Counted from the stretch's first letter, positions 9,475 to 17,874 are shown. The stretch: DNA of 64,000 nucleotides from Porphyridium purpureum (GCA_008690995.1 VRMN01000001.1:5456001-5520000), one strand, 5' to 3'. Translations and numbers: made by a program. Notes: generated from the letters alone by a model not told the origin.

Positions 9475-9542
9475 GTACAGTGCGGTCCGAACGCGAAAAG
9501 GACGCTTCCTTCCTATGCTCACGCTGTACTCACAGTACAGTG
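9475..9542 (+). promoter_or_regulatory. Paired GTACAGTG motifs
   Basis: Exact octamers at 9475-9482 and 9535-9542, start-to-start 60 bp, with a 7-base partial copy (GTACAGT) at 9453. They sit upstream of the hydrolase gene on one side and before the RCC1-like relic on the other. Confidence 0.35.
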
Positions 9543-9547
9543 TCACG

Positions 9548-10061
9548 ATGGCGGAGAGTCATGCTGCGGACGCTGGTGTGGCGGATACATTGCGCGTGCG
9601 CGGTCATGATGGCGATGCCGAGGGCGATGGCCATGCCGCATGAAAGCCGGAGACTGTCGTGGGTGACTTGAAGGTCCAGGATATCGCCGCGGCTGAGCGC
9701 TTGGCAGTCGCAATGATGCCAAGTATCGCTATCGCTGAGCTACAGCCACGTTTGTGCCGTAAGTCTGCATCCGTATCGATGCAGGATGGTCTCCCTGATG
9801 GTGCTCGTGGAGATGCGGAAGAAAGCAATCAGCCACGTCAGTGTTCAGCTTTGCCTCTTCTAGAATATATCCCACCAAAGGACAAATACCACTCTGGCAC
9901 AGTGGCTGTGTCAGCAGGACACAATCACATAGCACTGGCGTCTTGCGTTTGACCTGCTCCGGAAAGGCACGGTCATGGGACATGAAGAAGACAACTTTGA
10001 CAACCAAAAAGAGGCATCCACTTGGCGACTATGTGTCCGGGAGGATGATCTGATCGACTAG
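9548..10061 (+). pseudogene. RCC1-repeat protein relic (or multi-exon fragment)
   Basis: No intact gene, but two stretches look like RCC1 blades. From ATG 9548 the frame reads MAESHAADAGVADTL, then VRGHDGDAEGDGHAA, an in-frame TGA at 9641, then KPETVVGDLKVQDIAAAERL in the same frame, matching the RCC1 order of Trp-Gly-x-Asn, Gly-rich turn, Pro-x-x-Val, strand and Ala-rich strand. Near 9905 it reads GTVAVSAGHNHIALAS, like the RCC1 V-x-x-G-x-x-H-x-x-A-L strand. After a TGA at 9950 a second frame continues GTVMGHEEDNFDN to a stop at 10061, inside the 3' end of the convergent ENPP gene. A decayed gene is the simplest reading. Alternatives are short introns or, less likely, TGA readthrough. The Trp of the first blade is Arg, which favours decay. 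Confidence 0.4.
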
Positions 10062-11714
10062 CGAAGGGTCTCCGTCGGTGGTAGTACATACACGGTTGCC
10101 GATGCGCAGCAGACGACACAATATGCAGTAAACGTCTACGCTGCGAATGCCTTCTGCGGCGCTGGTGGAGCCTTTGTTCTGGCCACGGATGCTATGTCCC
10201 GAAGCTATGAAAAGCGCCTGCATGTCAGTCTCTTGATTGTCGTAACCGTGCGACCCGCTGATCACTTCCTTGGCGGCTCTGTCGGCGAACTCAGGCCCGA
10301 ATGAGCCATTCCCGTCCATCCTTCCTCCAATTTTGAACTTGTCGTACTTCACGCTCCATCCGAGAGCCGGTAGAATGGTGATTGGCGGCCATAGGTCTAT
10401 GTCGCCTACATGAAAGCGAGCAGGCAGCGCAGCCGGACTGCCAAAGACCTGAAAGTTTTCAAGCAGCTCGCGGCTCCTTCGACTTCCTGTTGTTGGCTCT
10501 TTTCCATCATTATCATGCAAATAAGTAGAGATGCGCTGCATCGCCTCCTGCTTTGAAACCTGCACCGGGTACAAAAGACAGATAGGCGAAACGTCCACGA
10601 CAAGCACCGATTTCTGATCCGGGAAAATCTCATCCAGGTCCAGCGTGCGGGCGCTGCTGGTTTCGGTCATTCCGTGGTCACTGACAACAATGTAGTTGAC
10701 AGGTCCAATCGTTTTCAACGCACTAAGCGCCTTGACGAGGCGAGCAATGGCTTGGTCAGCCTCAGCGATCGCATCGTCGACCTGTGCTGAGAAGGGCCCG
10801 AATTCGTGTCCTGCGTGGTCCACACCGTTGAGGTACAAGGAGGCAAACGATACATTGCCATCCGCTTTACCAATCCATTGGACGAGCTGGTCAACGCGGG
10901 TCCTGTATGGAACGTCGCTACTGTACGTGTGTGCGGGTATATAATCTGGCGGACTGAACTGCGAATTTGAGATCTCCGAGCCTGGCCAAAAGTATACTGC
11001 ACTGCGAGCACCTGACACTTGAGCCCTGAGTGTCTGCCAGATCGGCTCGCCACGCCACCAATGTTCCTGATTTCCTTGCAACGACGTGCCCTTGTCGAAC
11101 CAATCACCGGTGTCTGGATCGTACATGACGTTGGAAAAGATGCCCGACCGCTCCGGTCGCAGTCCCGTCACCAGCGCCCAGTGATTCGGAAACGTTGATG
11201 AAGGAAAGACGGGCTGCATTCCACGCGTGGCACGTAACCCGTGCCGTGCCAACGCATGCAGTGCGGGCGCCAGCGGCCGGTCACTGCTACTTCGTTTTCT
11301 GTCAAAGTACTCGTTTCGAAAGCCATCGATGGAGATCAAGATCGTCAGCCGCCGTCCATCTCGAGGTAGACTTGTCAACGCGGTCTCCAAGTCTGACTCA
11401 GCGCCCGACGCTGGCATCGGGAACAGCGCCTGCCACAGGAAACGACACGCAAAGCCACTTGAGAGCAAAACGCACAGGAGCACCAGCCAAGAGAGCCACC
11501 ACCACCAACCCCGCACATTGGCATGACCCGCGGCATTTGGTTTACAACTGCTGACTCCATCGTTGAACAGTGCTGTGCGCTCAAAGTCACTGTCGTCGTC
11601 CTGCAGTTCTTCGGTCGAAATCGGGATCACCTCGTCTTCATGCTCACCGCCGTTCGCGACCTGGTGCGCGGAAGCACCGCCGTGTGCGCGACCCGCTGCA
11701 AAGTCGTGCGCCAT
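10029..11714 (-). CDS. Ectonucleotide pyrophosphatase/phosphodiesterase (ENPP/NPP family), type II membrane
   Basis: Hydrolyses phosphodiester or pyrophosphate bonds of nucleotides or lipids with two zinc ions. The start at 11714 (MAHDFAAGRAHGG) gives 561 residues; no ATG lies upstream in frame. A cytosolic acidic tail precedes one strong transmembrane helix at about residues 70-95 (GWWWWLSWLVLLCVLLSSG), so the catalytic domain would face the lumen or outside. Metal and nucleophile motifs are intact: ILISIDGFR, the Thr nucleophile in FPSSTFPNHWALVTG, YLNGVDHAGHEFGP, YIVVSDHGMTE and GSHGYDNQETDMQALF. No somatomedin-B or nuclease-like domain is attached, as in the short NPP types. It faces MED22 across a 166-bp divergent promoter. 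Confidence 0.93.
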   Translation of the reverse strand: MAHDFAAGRAHGGASAHQVANGGEHEDEVIPISTEELQDDDSDFERTALFNDGVSSCKPNAAGHANVRGWWWWLSWLVLLCVLLSSGFACRFLWQALFPMPASGAESDLETALTSLPRDGRRLTILISIDGFRNEYFDRKRSSSDRPLAPALHALARHGLRATRGMQPVFPSSTFPNHWALVTGLRPERSGIFSNVMYDPDTGDWFDKGTSLQGNQEHWWRGEPIWQTLRAQVSGARSAVYFWPGSEISNSQFSPPDYIPAHTYSSDVPYRTRVDQLVQWIGKADGNVSFASLYLNGVDHAGHEFGPFSAQVDDAIAEADQAIARLVKALSALKTIGPVNYIVVSDHGMTETSSARTLDLDEIFPDQKSVLVVDVSPICLLYPVQVSKQEAMQRISTYLHDNDGKEPTTGSRRSRELLENFQVFGSPAALPARFHVGDIDLWPPITILPALGWSVKYDKFKIGGRMDGNGSFGPEFADRAAKEVISGSHGYDNQETDMQALFIASGHSIRGQNKGSTSAAEGIRSVDVYCILCRLLRIGNRVCTTTDGDPSLVDQIILPDT

Positions 11715-11880
11715 GAGTCGCCGTGGACATAATCTGTACACTTGAAGCGAGACCGTAGCGGCAAGTGACGCACCTGCCAAACGACAATGTGTTGGAAACG
11801 CCCCGAAGACCCGAAGGAGGAGAAGAGGAAGGTGGTTAGAGAAGACGGGTAGGGGAAACGGGAAAGGAAAGAGTGGACTG

Positions 11881-12264
11881 ATGGATACGGAAGGGAATGA
11901 GCTGCGCACCGCGATGCATGCACGCCTCCAAAAGGTGGTCCGTGAATTGGTGAATGCGTTTCAAGAGGTGCTGGCCGCGGCCAGACTCGAAACCAACAAG
12001 CTGGACGATGCGAGCGCGAACCTACGCGTGCAGGTGGAGGCCGCGAATGTCGCGCACGCTTGTGAGGAGCTACTGCGGTTTATCGCAGACCTGAAAGTGC
12101 TGTACATTGTCCAGGACCTTGACGGCATGAACGAGGAGACGAAGCAGTTTCGTGGAATGGTCGAAACGCAGTGTCACGAGACAGACGATGCGCTATTTGA
12201 GCTCCAGCGTACCGTGCTTGCTGCGCTAGCAGAGGCCGAGCATGCCTACGAAGGTGTTGTGTAG
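11881..12264 (+). CDS. MED22: Mediator complex subunit 22
   Basis: A 127-residue all-helical protein of the usual MED22 size. The Surf5/MED22 pattern is visible: RLQKVVRELVNAFQEVLAAA, then VQVEAANVAHACEELLRFI followed by ADLKVLYIVQDLDGMNEETK, which parallels the animal block with V-R-A-A-N-I-V-R-A-G-E-S-L and S-D-L-K-Q-F-L-I-L-N-D. MED22 is part of the Mediator head and pairs with MED11. The ATG at 11881 is the first after a purine-rich leader, and the gene is divergent from the ENPP gene. A run of T follows the stop. Confidence 0.82.
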   Translation: MDTEGNELRTAMHARLQKVVRELVNAFQEVLAAARLETNKLDDASANLRVQVEAANVAHACEELLRFIADLKVLYIVQDLDGMNEETKQFRGMVETQCHETDDALFELQRTVLAALAEAEHAYEGVV

Positions 12265-12327
12265 ATCTACGCTTGTTTTTTTTTTATTGCACACAGTCGA
12301 AAGTCAAAAAGAGGACGTGTGTACGCT

Positions 12328-13113
12328 TCAAGGAGCGTATTCTAGATTGGCGGCCTTCAGCAGCTCGTCCGCGTCCTTGGCGCTCTGGTAGATCCAGCGG
12401 GTATACAAGACCTGCAGCTCGTCGTCGTTGGTGAGATCTGGGGTGAGCTGGCCTCTAAAGCGCAGATAGTACAAAGCTATTGCTACGGTGGTTGAGAGGT
12501 CGCGCTCGGGGGTAAACCCTACATTCGGAAGGTGCACCATGGCGTCTGCGCCGATTTGGAACACCTTGCTGGGTCCGCGTGTTTCGTTTCCAAATACAAC
12601 GCAGATTTTGCGCCCAGGACCGGCCGGCAGATCGATTGCGTCCAGTGGCACGGTCTTCCCGCCGACCTCACGGGAGAAGACAGTCAGAATGTAAAAGCTC
12701 TCGCGCTTGAGCTCCTGGAGTGCCCTCTCGCTGTCATCGCCGCGACGTAGCGTGAGCCACTTGTCAGTGCTCTTGCTTATACTCGACGAGAAGGCACGCC
12801 TGTTCTGGTCGTACTGCTCGACGATGTGCACGTTTAGTAGGCCCATGCCGTCGCAGCTACGCAGCACTGCCGCACCATTGTTCACAGACTCTAGGTTCTC
12901 CAGCAGCACATGTACGCTGCCACACTTCTGCTTGATCACGCCCTGGAGGCGTTTGACGCGCTCGCGAGTGACGTGCGGCACAAGGACATCCAGCACCTCG
13001 TTCCGCCCGTACGGAAATAAATCTAGCTTTTCATCTTCGTGCGCGGACGTTCCGGCGGATGCCAAGTCCCCTCGTCGCTCTAAACCGTCTTCCTCTCCTT
13101 CCGGTTGTTCCAT
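12328..13113 (-). CDS. TrmH/SpoU-family RNA 2'-O-methyltransferase
   Basis: SPOUT-fold methyltransferase, probably acting on tRNA guanosine 18 or an rRNA ribose. Motif 1 is LLENLESVNNGAAVLRSCDG with the conserved N...N...A..R spacing. Motif 2 is ICVVFGNETRGPSKV. Motif 3 is odd: LPNVGFTPERDLSTTVAIAL, where the family normally has S-L-N-V-S-V-A, so the conserved Asn is replaced. Typical SPOUT dimers build the SAM knot from motifs 2 and 3. I placed the start at 13113 (MEQPEGEEDGLE), which leaves 100 bp to NUP58. An in-frame ATG at 13215 would add a basic, presequence-like N-terminus (MSTTKSCSLKARHLARR follows) but its codon overlaps the NUP58 ATG on the other strand. Confidence 0.88.
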   Translation of the reverse strand: MEQPEGEEDGLERRGDLASAGTSAHEDEKLDLFPYGRNEVLDVLVPHVTRERVKRLQGVIKQKCGSVHVLLENLESVNNGAAVLRSCDGMGLLNVHIVEQYDQNRRAFSSSISKSTDKWLTLRRGDDSERALQELKRESFYILTVFSREVGGKTVPLDAIDLPAGPGRKICVVFGNETRGPSKVFQIGADAMVHLPNVGFTPERDLSTTVAIALYYLRFRGQLTPDLTNDDELQVLYTRWIYQSAKDADELLKAANLEYAP

Positions 13114-13213
13114 TTGCTCCTTGCCAACGAATTCGGCCGCGTTGATTACGTGACCACACGTGTGTCGGCGAGCAAGGTGGCGCGCCTTGAGCGAGCAGGA
13201 TTTGGTCGTTGAC

Positions 13214-15193
13214 ATGAGTTTGTTCGGCACGGCGGCACTTCCGGGAACTCCGGCACCTCCAGCATCATCATGGGGTAGTGGTGGCGGAGGCTTTGGTGGC
13301 GCAGGGACAACTGCGCCGTCGACATCCGCTTCACTGTTTGGGCAGCCGCAGACGCAGTCGCAACTGCTGTTTGGCTCGAATCCGACGCCAGGTGCTGGAT
13401 CTGGGTCTCCAAATCAGGCTCCTGGTGGATCGCCCTTCGGTGGCTTCGGTGGCTCGACGTTTGGCGCCGCGCAGCAGCCGACGCAAACGCAGTTGGGATC
13501 GACGTTTTCTTTCGGACAGGCCACACCAGCCGCGGCGCCCCAGCAGCAGCCGGGCAGTTTGTTTGGTGGTGGAGGTGGAGGCTTGATCTCGTCTCCACAA
13601 CCCGGAGCAGGGACGTTCGGAGGAGGCGCTTCAAGTTCGCCGGGGCTCGGAGGTAGCTTGTTCGGTGGACCTGGAAATGCAGCCACCGCCTTTGGCCAGC
13701 AGCCGCAGCAGACAGGGAGTTTGTTCGGTGGTGGGCTACAACAGCAGCAGCAACAACCGCAGGGATCGCCTGGCTCCTTATTTGGCGGCGGGGCTTTTGG
13801 CGCGCCTTCGGCGATGGCCAGTGCGCCAATGATCGGTGGGTTTTCGCAACAGACCTCGCAATTTCATCAGCCGCAGCAGCAGGCCTACCAACAACAACAA
13901 CAGCAGCAACAGCAGCAACAGCAGCAACAGCAGCAACAGCAACAGCAGCAATACGCCGGCGCGACGAAGATTGCCGATCTGCCCCCACATGCACAAAGTC
14001 TGCTGTATGGCTTGGAAAAGCATATGAGGGAACAGAAAAAGAAGGCCTCTCGCATGCCGCAACACGAAGGTCTTTTTCGGGACGTTGGGGAGCGTTGCGA
14101 CCATGTGGCGACTGCGTGCGCATCGGTGAAGAATGTACTGGACAAGGAACGTGCTGCAGTAGGTGCGCTAAAGTATGACGTGCGCGCCCAGCTGAAGAGT
14201 GCCGAGAACGCCGCGATCGCGCTCGAGAATGATCGTCTGAATAAGCAGCACGCTTCCATGTACGGCACCACGACGCTACGCGGAGGCAGCTTGTATCAGA
14301 TTCGCGGTGGGTTCGAGCAGCGCCTGCCGAGTGACTTCATTCTCTCCATGGTGGCTGGGCTCGAAAAGCGCGCTCTGGAATATAAGAAGGAAGTGGACGA
14401 GATTGACAAGTTTCTGCGGACCGCACATCTGGACCTGGATGCGCCGCTCGAAACGACGTACAATGAAGTTCTCTCACGAGCCGGCGGCCGCGCGGCGCCT
14501 GTGAGGTCGGGTCCCGCGCATGTCTCCAAAGCAAAAAAGCTGGAGCAGGTGATTCGGCGCATGTATGAATACTTCTTGTTGGTGGCCAGCCAGTATGGTA
14601 ACCTTCACGACGCCGTAGACGGGCTTAAGGCCGAGTACATGCAGTGGCTGCAGGAAACGAACCCTGACGCGCCCGACCCATTCGAGGAGGCGCGTCGCCG
14701 TGCGGTTGCAGCCAAAGCGCGTGAGTCAATGTTTGGGATGGATGCGAGGCAGTACATGTCTGATCAAAACGGGTATTCGCATGTTCACCACCCCCAGCAG
14801 CAGCAGCAGCTCCCGCAACTGTATTCTCAGCAAGGCTCCGCTTCAGCGGGAGGGCAGATGGCTGGGTTTGGACTAGCAACTCCAAGAGCTAGTGTGGGAG
14901 GAGGTCAGCAAGGACTGGGCGGTTTGACGACACCGAGCGGCGCGTTTGGAGGAGGCCTTGGAAGCACCCCTGGACACTTCAGCGGCGCTAGCGTGGCTCC
15001 AGGCGGAGGCATGTTTGGCTTCGGGATGGGCGGCGGTGCCGAATTATCCTCGTCGCCGCTTGGGCTAGGAAGCGCTGGTGGCAGTGCTGCGGCAATGAAT
15101 TCGCTTTTCGGCGCGTCTGGTGCGACCACGCCAAATTCTGCCGCACAACAACGCCGGCCCACAAGCGCTAGTACACGCAGCAAAAAGCGATAG
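13214..15193 (+). CDS. NUP58: FG-nucleoporin NUP58-like
   Basis: Central-channel nucleoporin of the Nup62-Nup58-Nup54 complex. Residues 1-240 form an FG domain with many SLFG, TFG and FGG repeats separated by Gly, Gln, Pro and Ser. A polyglutamine tract of about 23 residues follows. The structured middle, about residues 245-500, begins IADLPPHAQSLLYGLEKHMR and is alpha-helical coiled coil, the Nup58 core. A second FG domain (LFG, MFGFGMGGG) ends the protein, an FG-core-FG layout typical of Nup58 and unlike Nup62 or Nup54, whose helical domain is C-terminal. The first in-frame ATG is 13214, matching MSLFG; bases upstream would need a GTG start. Divergent from the TrmH-like gene. Confidence 0.88.
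   Translation: MSLFGTAALPGTPAPPASSWGSGGGGFGGAGTTAPSTSASLFGQPQTQSQLLFGSNPTPGAGSGSPNQAPGGSPFGGFGGSTFGAAQQPTQTQLGSTFSFGQATPAAAPQQQPGSLFGGGGGGLISSPQPGAGTFGGGASSSPGLGGSLFGGPGNAATAFGQQPQQTGSLFGGGLQQQQQQPQGSPGSLFGGGAFGAPSAMASAPMIGGFSQQTSQFHQPQQQAYQQQQQQQQQQQQQQQQQQQQQYAGATKIADLPPHAQSLLYGLEKHMREQKKKASRMPQHEGLFRDVGERCDHVATACASVKNVLDKERAAVGALKYDVRAQLKSAENAAIALENDRLNKQHASMYGTTTLRGGSLYQIRGGFEQRLPSDFILSMVAGLEKRALEYKKEVDEIDKFLRTAHLDLDAPLETTYNEVLSRAGGRAAPVRSGPAHVSKAKKLEQVIRRMYEYFLLVASQYGNLHDAVDGLKAEYMQWLQETNPDAPDPFEEARRRAVAAKARESMFGMDARQYMSDQNGYSHVHHPQQQQQLPQLYSQQGSASAGGQMAGFGLATPRASVGGGQQGLGGLTTPSGAFGGGLGSTPGHFSGASVAPGGGMFGFGMGGGAELSSSPLGLGSAGGSAAAMNSLFGASGATTPNSAAQQRRPTSASTRSKKR
13879..13951 (+). repeat. 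CAA/CAG polyglutamine repeat inside NUP58
   Basis: A mixed CAA/CAG tract encoding about 23 consecutive Gln with one Ala-Tyr break before it. A shorter run lies at about 13739-13760. The mixed codons should slow slippage, but length variation between strains is likely. Confidence 0.9.
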
Positions 15194-15496
15194 CGCAAGC
15201 GCAAAGTGTCATTAAAAAAAGAACGGTCAGGGCCAGACAAAAGGGAGCCATAAGTGCCAGCGCTCTGGTGCTTCCCCAACGTTGGATCTTTTGGCAGTAG
15301 ATTTTCCGACGGCATTTTCAATTCTTCTTGTGTCAGTATCTAGGATGTTGGGTCTATATCGATATCGTGCGACGGTGGCTGCGGCACGAACGGAATGTCA
15401 GACTCAATCTCTCACGCACACGAACACACTCAGAAAAACACGCACACGTTCCGCTCCCCTGCTGGACTCCGTATCAATTCTCGCACAAGCAACCCC

Positions 15497-16192
15497 ATGA
15501 AGACATCTGTGACGGTGCTCGGGGATTGCGTCTTGACTCAACACGAGCTTGCGCTGTGCCAAACTCCGCACAGCTGGTTCAACGACCGCGTGATTGCATT
15601 CAGCTGTGCGCGTGACGCGGCGCGAGCGCGCTCGCAGGGTCGCGGCGCTGATCAAACCGCGCGCGAGGTACGCGTCTTGGACCCGGCTGTGGTCTCGCTC
15701 ATTCAGCTCTCTAGCGAGGGCGCAGATGAACTCGTGCGGGACGCGCTGGGTGCTTGCAGAGGGGCCAAGGTGTCGCTCTTTCCCGTGAATGACCACAGTG
15801 ATCCCACGAGTACGACCGAGCAAGGCTCACATTGGAGCTTGCTGGTGTACGTGTCGACCGAGGGCGTGCATCGTTTTGAACACTGGGATTCGTTGCCCGG
15901 TGTGAATCACGCCGCGGCGCAGCGACTTGCGGACACGCTGGCCCGCACGCTCTGCGGAAACGCTGAATACTCTTTCCAGGAGAGAGGCGACGTTCCTCGG
16001 CAAGCAAATACAAGTGATTGTGGAGCGTACGTGTGCCTGGCAGCACGCTATCATCTTCTTGGGCCTTCTGAGAAGGAACACAAGCGGAATAATCTGAACG
16101 CGTGGATTTCAGCGAGTGCCGCGCAGGCGCTGCGACGCGAGCTTGCGCAAAGTATTGCCAAACATCTGGAAGACGATGCGAGTAGAACTTAA
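15497..16192 (+). CDS. SENP8: NEDD8-specific protease SENP8-like (Ulp1-type cysteine protease)
   Basis: Processes the NEDD8 precursor and removes NEDD8 from substrates. The catalytic tetrad is visible: His in QGSHWSLLVYVS, Asp in HRFEHWDSLPG, the oxyanion Gln in VPRQANTSDCG and Cys in SDCGAYVC. The N-terminal strand QTPHSWFNDRVIAF corresponds to the human P-P-S-W-L-N-D-H-I-I-G-F, and overall size (231 residues from ATG 15497, MKTSVTVLGDC) matches the short deneddylase rather than larger SUMO proteases. An earlier in-frame ATG at 15395 would add a His/Thr-rich run encoded by CA-rich leader sequence, which looks non-coding. Its last 17 bases overlap the SAYSD1 start codon region in another frame. 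Confidence 0.9.
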   Translation: MKTSVTVLGDCVLTQHELALCQTPHSWFNDRVIAFSCARDAARARSQGRGADQTAREVRVLDPAVVSLIQLSSEGADELVRDALGACRGAKVSLFPVNDHSDPTSTTEQGSHWSLLVYVSTEGVHRFEHWDSLPGVNHAAAQRLADTLARTLCGNAEYSFQERGDVPRQANTSDCGAYVCLAARYHLLGPSEKEHKRNNLNAWISASAAQALRRELAQSIAKHLEDDASRT

Positions 16193-16598
16193 GGTTGCGC
16201 TTATTGGCGCGACTTGCGCGTCGTGGTTGTTGTGTGTTTGGTTGCTGCTGAAGCAGGAGCCGGCCGCAGCACAGCTTTTTGCGGTCGTGTCGGTGATTGT
16301 TATAATTGGTATGTTTGGTTTCAGACGCGCGGGCGAGCCGTTCGAAGGCCTTTCCGCGTATTCGGTGTTCAATCCCAGTTGTGAGGCGATTCCAGGAACT
16401 CTCAGCGGAGCGCAACTCGACGCTGAGCTTAGAAATGACTATTTGAATGCCCCTCAGACGAGAAGGCAACCGACCGCCACGCCGAGAGTCCCCGTGCCGC
16501 CACGCGACTCGCACGAGGCCCTGCTGGAAGCCACGCGTAAAGCCGCGCGGCGTGAGCAGGAGCTAGCCCGGGCGAGGAAAACCAGGATGCAGAGATAG
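16176..16598 (+). CDS. SAYSD1: SAYSvFN-domain protein (SAYSD1-like)
   Basis: Small ER membrane protein, 140 residues from ATG 16176. The name-giving motif is exact: GEPFEGLSAYSVFNPSCEAI, followed by PGTLSGAQLDAELR. Two adjacent hydrophobic helices precede it (VALIGATCASWLLCVWLLL and LFAVVSVIVIIGMFGF). In animals SAYSD1 sits at the Sec61 translocon, senses UFMylated ribosomes and helps clear stalled nascent chains. The C-terminus is a basic, helical tail rich in Ala, Arg and Glu. The start codon lies inside the SENP8 coding region (17-nt overlap, different frame); an alternative ATG at 16116 lies deeper inside it. No ATG between 16192 and the membrane helices would keep them, so the overlap is required. 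Confidence 0.88.
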   Translation: MRVELKVALIGATCASWLLCVWLLLKQEPAAAQLFAVVSVIVIIGMFGFRRAGEPFEGLSAYSVFNPSCEAIPGTLSGAQLDAELRNDYLNAPQTRRQPTATPRVPVPPRDSHEALLEATRKAARREQELARARKTRMQR

Positions 16599-16646
16599 CG
16601 TCGTAGGTGGAAGCAAATATAAACGCCCTTCGGTGGACATGCGGCT

Positions 16647-17369
16647 TTACTGGGTCAGCTCGGAGACGGGACTCGGCTCCTTGCTCGGCGGTGGAGGCGC
16701 AGGCAGCGGCATAGAGGTACGTGGGTACAGCGCCTGCTCATTGTACGGAACGAGGCGGCCGTCGTGTTCCATCAGGTGATAGCTGTTGCGGGGCACTGGC
16801 TGCCGGGGACGTGGCTGCGTTTCGTTCTTCCCTGTCCGCGCACGCTTGGCGCCCGGCGACGAAACAATGTTTGGATCGATCCGCTGCAAAGGCAGCATGA
16901 CAGGGGTACTGCGCGTGCGCTCTAGACTTCTGAGCACGTCTTGGCCGTACCACTGGGCGATTTTGTCCGCTGTGATCAGCGCGTTTGGCTCGACGTTAAA
17001 GCACGACACGCACAGCGGCAGCACTGTCGTGTGCAGAACATGAACTGCGGCAAAGAGCCCAGACACTGCGCGCGCCTTACAGCAGCCGTGGCACATTTCC
17101 GCGCGCGCGCGGACGTAGCGCACGCCTGCAGGAGCGGAGGGCTGATCGTCCATTCCGACACGTGGCGTGTGCGAACGAGCATGCAGGCGCGTGATCCAGT
17201 ACGCCTCGTTGGACGGCGCGAAGAACATCTGTCGCCACGTCGTGCACACATTCATGACGGGCACGAGGTCACTCCAGCGCACGTGTTCCATCACGAGCGT
17301 GAACAGCTCTGGCGGCAGGCGGCCCACCACGTCCGAGTCCGGCCGCCGGTCCGCTTGCTCGGCAGCCAT
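16647..17369 (-). CDS. F-box protein with Cys-pair zinc motif
   Basis: Probable substrate receptor of an SCF ubiquitin ligase. The F-box is at about residues 15-60: VVGRLPPELFTLVMEHVRW then SDLVPVMNVCTTWRQMF. A cysteine block follows, EMCHGCCKARA ... LPLCVSCF, with paired CxxC that could bind zinc, as in several fungal and plant F-box proteins. The C-terminal third is Pro/Arg-rich and disordered, with no Leu-rich, Kelch or WD repeats. The ATG at 17369 (MAAEQADRRPDSD) is chosen because everything upstream in frame is Gly-rich and encoded by a C-rich spacer. Convergent with SAYSD1; the stops are 48 bp apart. Confidence 0.8.
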   Translation of the reverse strand: MAAEQADRRPDSDVVGRLPPELFTLVMEHVRWSDLVPVMNVCTTWRQMFFAPSNEAYWITRLHARSHTPRVGMDDQPSAPAGVRYVRARAEMCHGCCKARAVSGLFAAVHVLHTTVLPLCVSCFNVEPNALITADKIAQWYGQDVLRSLERTRSTPVMLPLQRIDPNIVSSPGAKRARTGKNETQPRPRQPVPRNSYHLMEHDGRLVPYNEQALYPRTSMPLPAPPPPSKEPSPVSELTQ

Positions 17370-17815
17370 TCTCCCAACCAGTACCCAGGTCTTAACCCCA
17401 CGCCACCCATCCACGCCCCCTTGCTCCTTCCCTCCCCCAATACCCCCCGGGGACGCGCACGCCGCGTCCAACCGGTCTCCCCGCACTCCGGATCCCCACC
17501 GCATTCCGCTTCCCCCCCCCGCCGTTCCCGCCACTCGCGCGGGAAACAGCTGCCGCCCCTCACTGCACCGCACCTGTACACACCCGCACACACATCCAGC
17601 CCCTCCGTGTCCACTTTCTAAATGTTCAAATCTTACGCCCCAGCTGAACATCCCCGTGTACCCCCTCTTTTTAATCCTTTTTTGTTATTTAATCTGTATT
17701 TTATTGGTTCGTCTAGTCGTTTTGTGTGTTTGCCGAGAGCCGGAAAGTGTTTGCGTGCCCAGCCGTGAGTTTTGTGGAACGTCGCGTCCTTTTCTTTGGG
17801 GTTACCGGTGAGAAC

Positions 17816-17824
17816 GTATAAAAG
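17816..17824 (+). promoter_or_regulatory. TATA-like box of the secreted-protein gene
   Basis: GTATAAAAGCAGACACG, 263 bp upstream of the ATG at 18081. Almost the same string, CATAAAAAGCAGAGACG, lies upstream of FANCD2 at 30897, so the shared AAAAGCAG core may be part of the element. Confidence 0.4.
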
Positions 17825-17836
17825 CAGACACGTTCA

Positions 17837-17874
17837 AGTAGTACTAGTAGAACTAGTAGAACTAGTAGAACTCG
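17837..17874 (+). repeat. 9-bp tandem repeat, AACTAGTAG unit
   Basis: About four copies of a nonamer containing the palindrome ACTAGT, just downstream of the TATA-like box. It has the same period as the longer arrays at 38797 and 62004. Confidence 0.75.

Noticed and set aside
9641-9643. In-frame TGA as selenocysteine
   Set aside because: No redox-like Cys/Sec motif, no family match and a later frame change; decay or splicing is simpler.
9604-9828. Possible V-ATPase proteolipid on the minus strand (Ala/Ile-rich piece)
   Set aside because: The conserved proteolipid Glu helix and Gly patterns are missing; the RCC1-like reading of the + strand is better.
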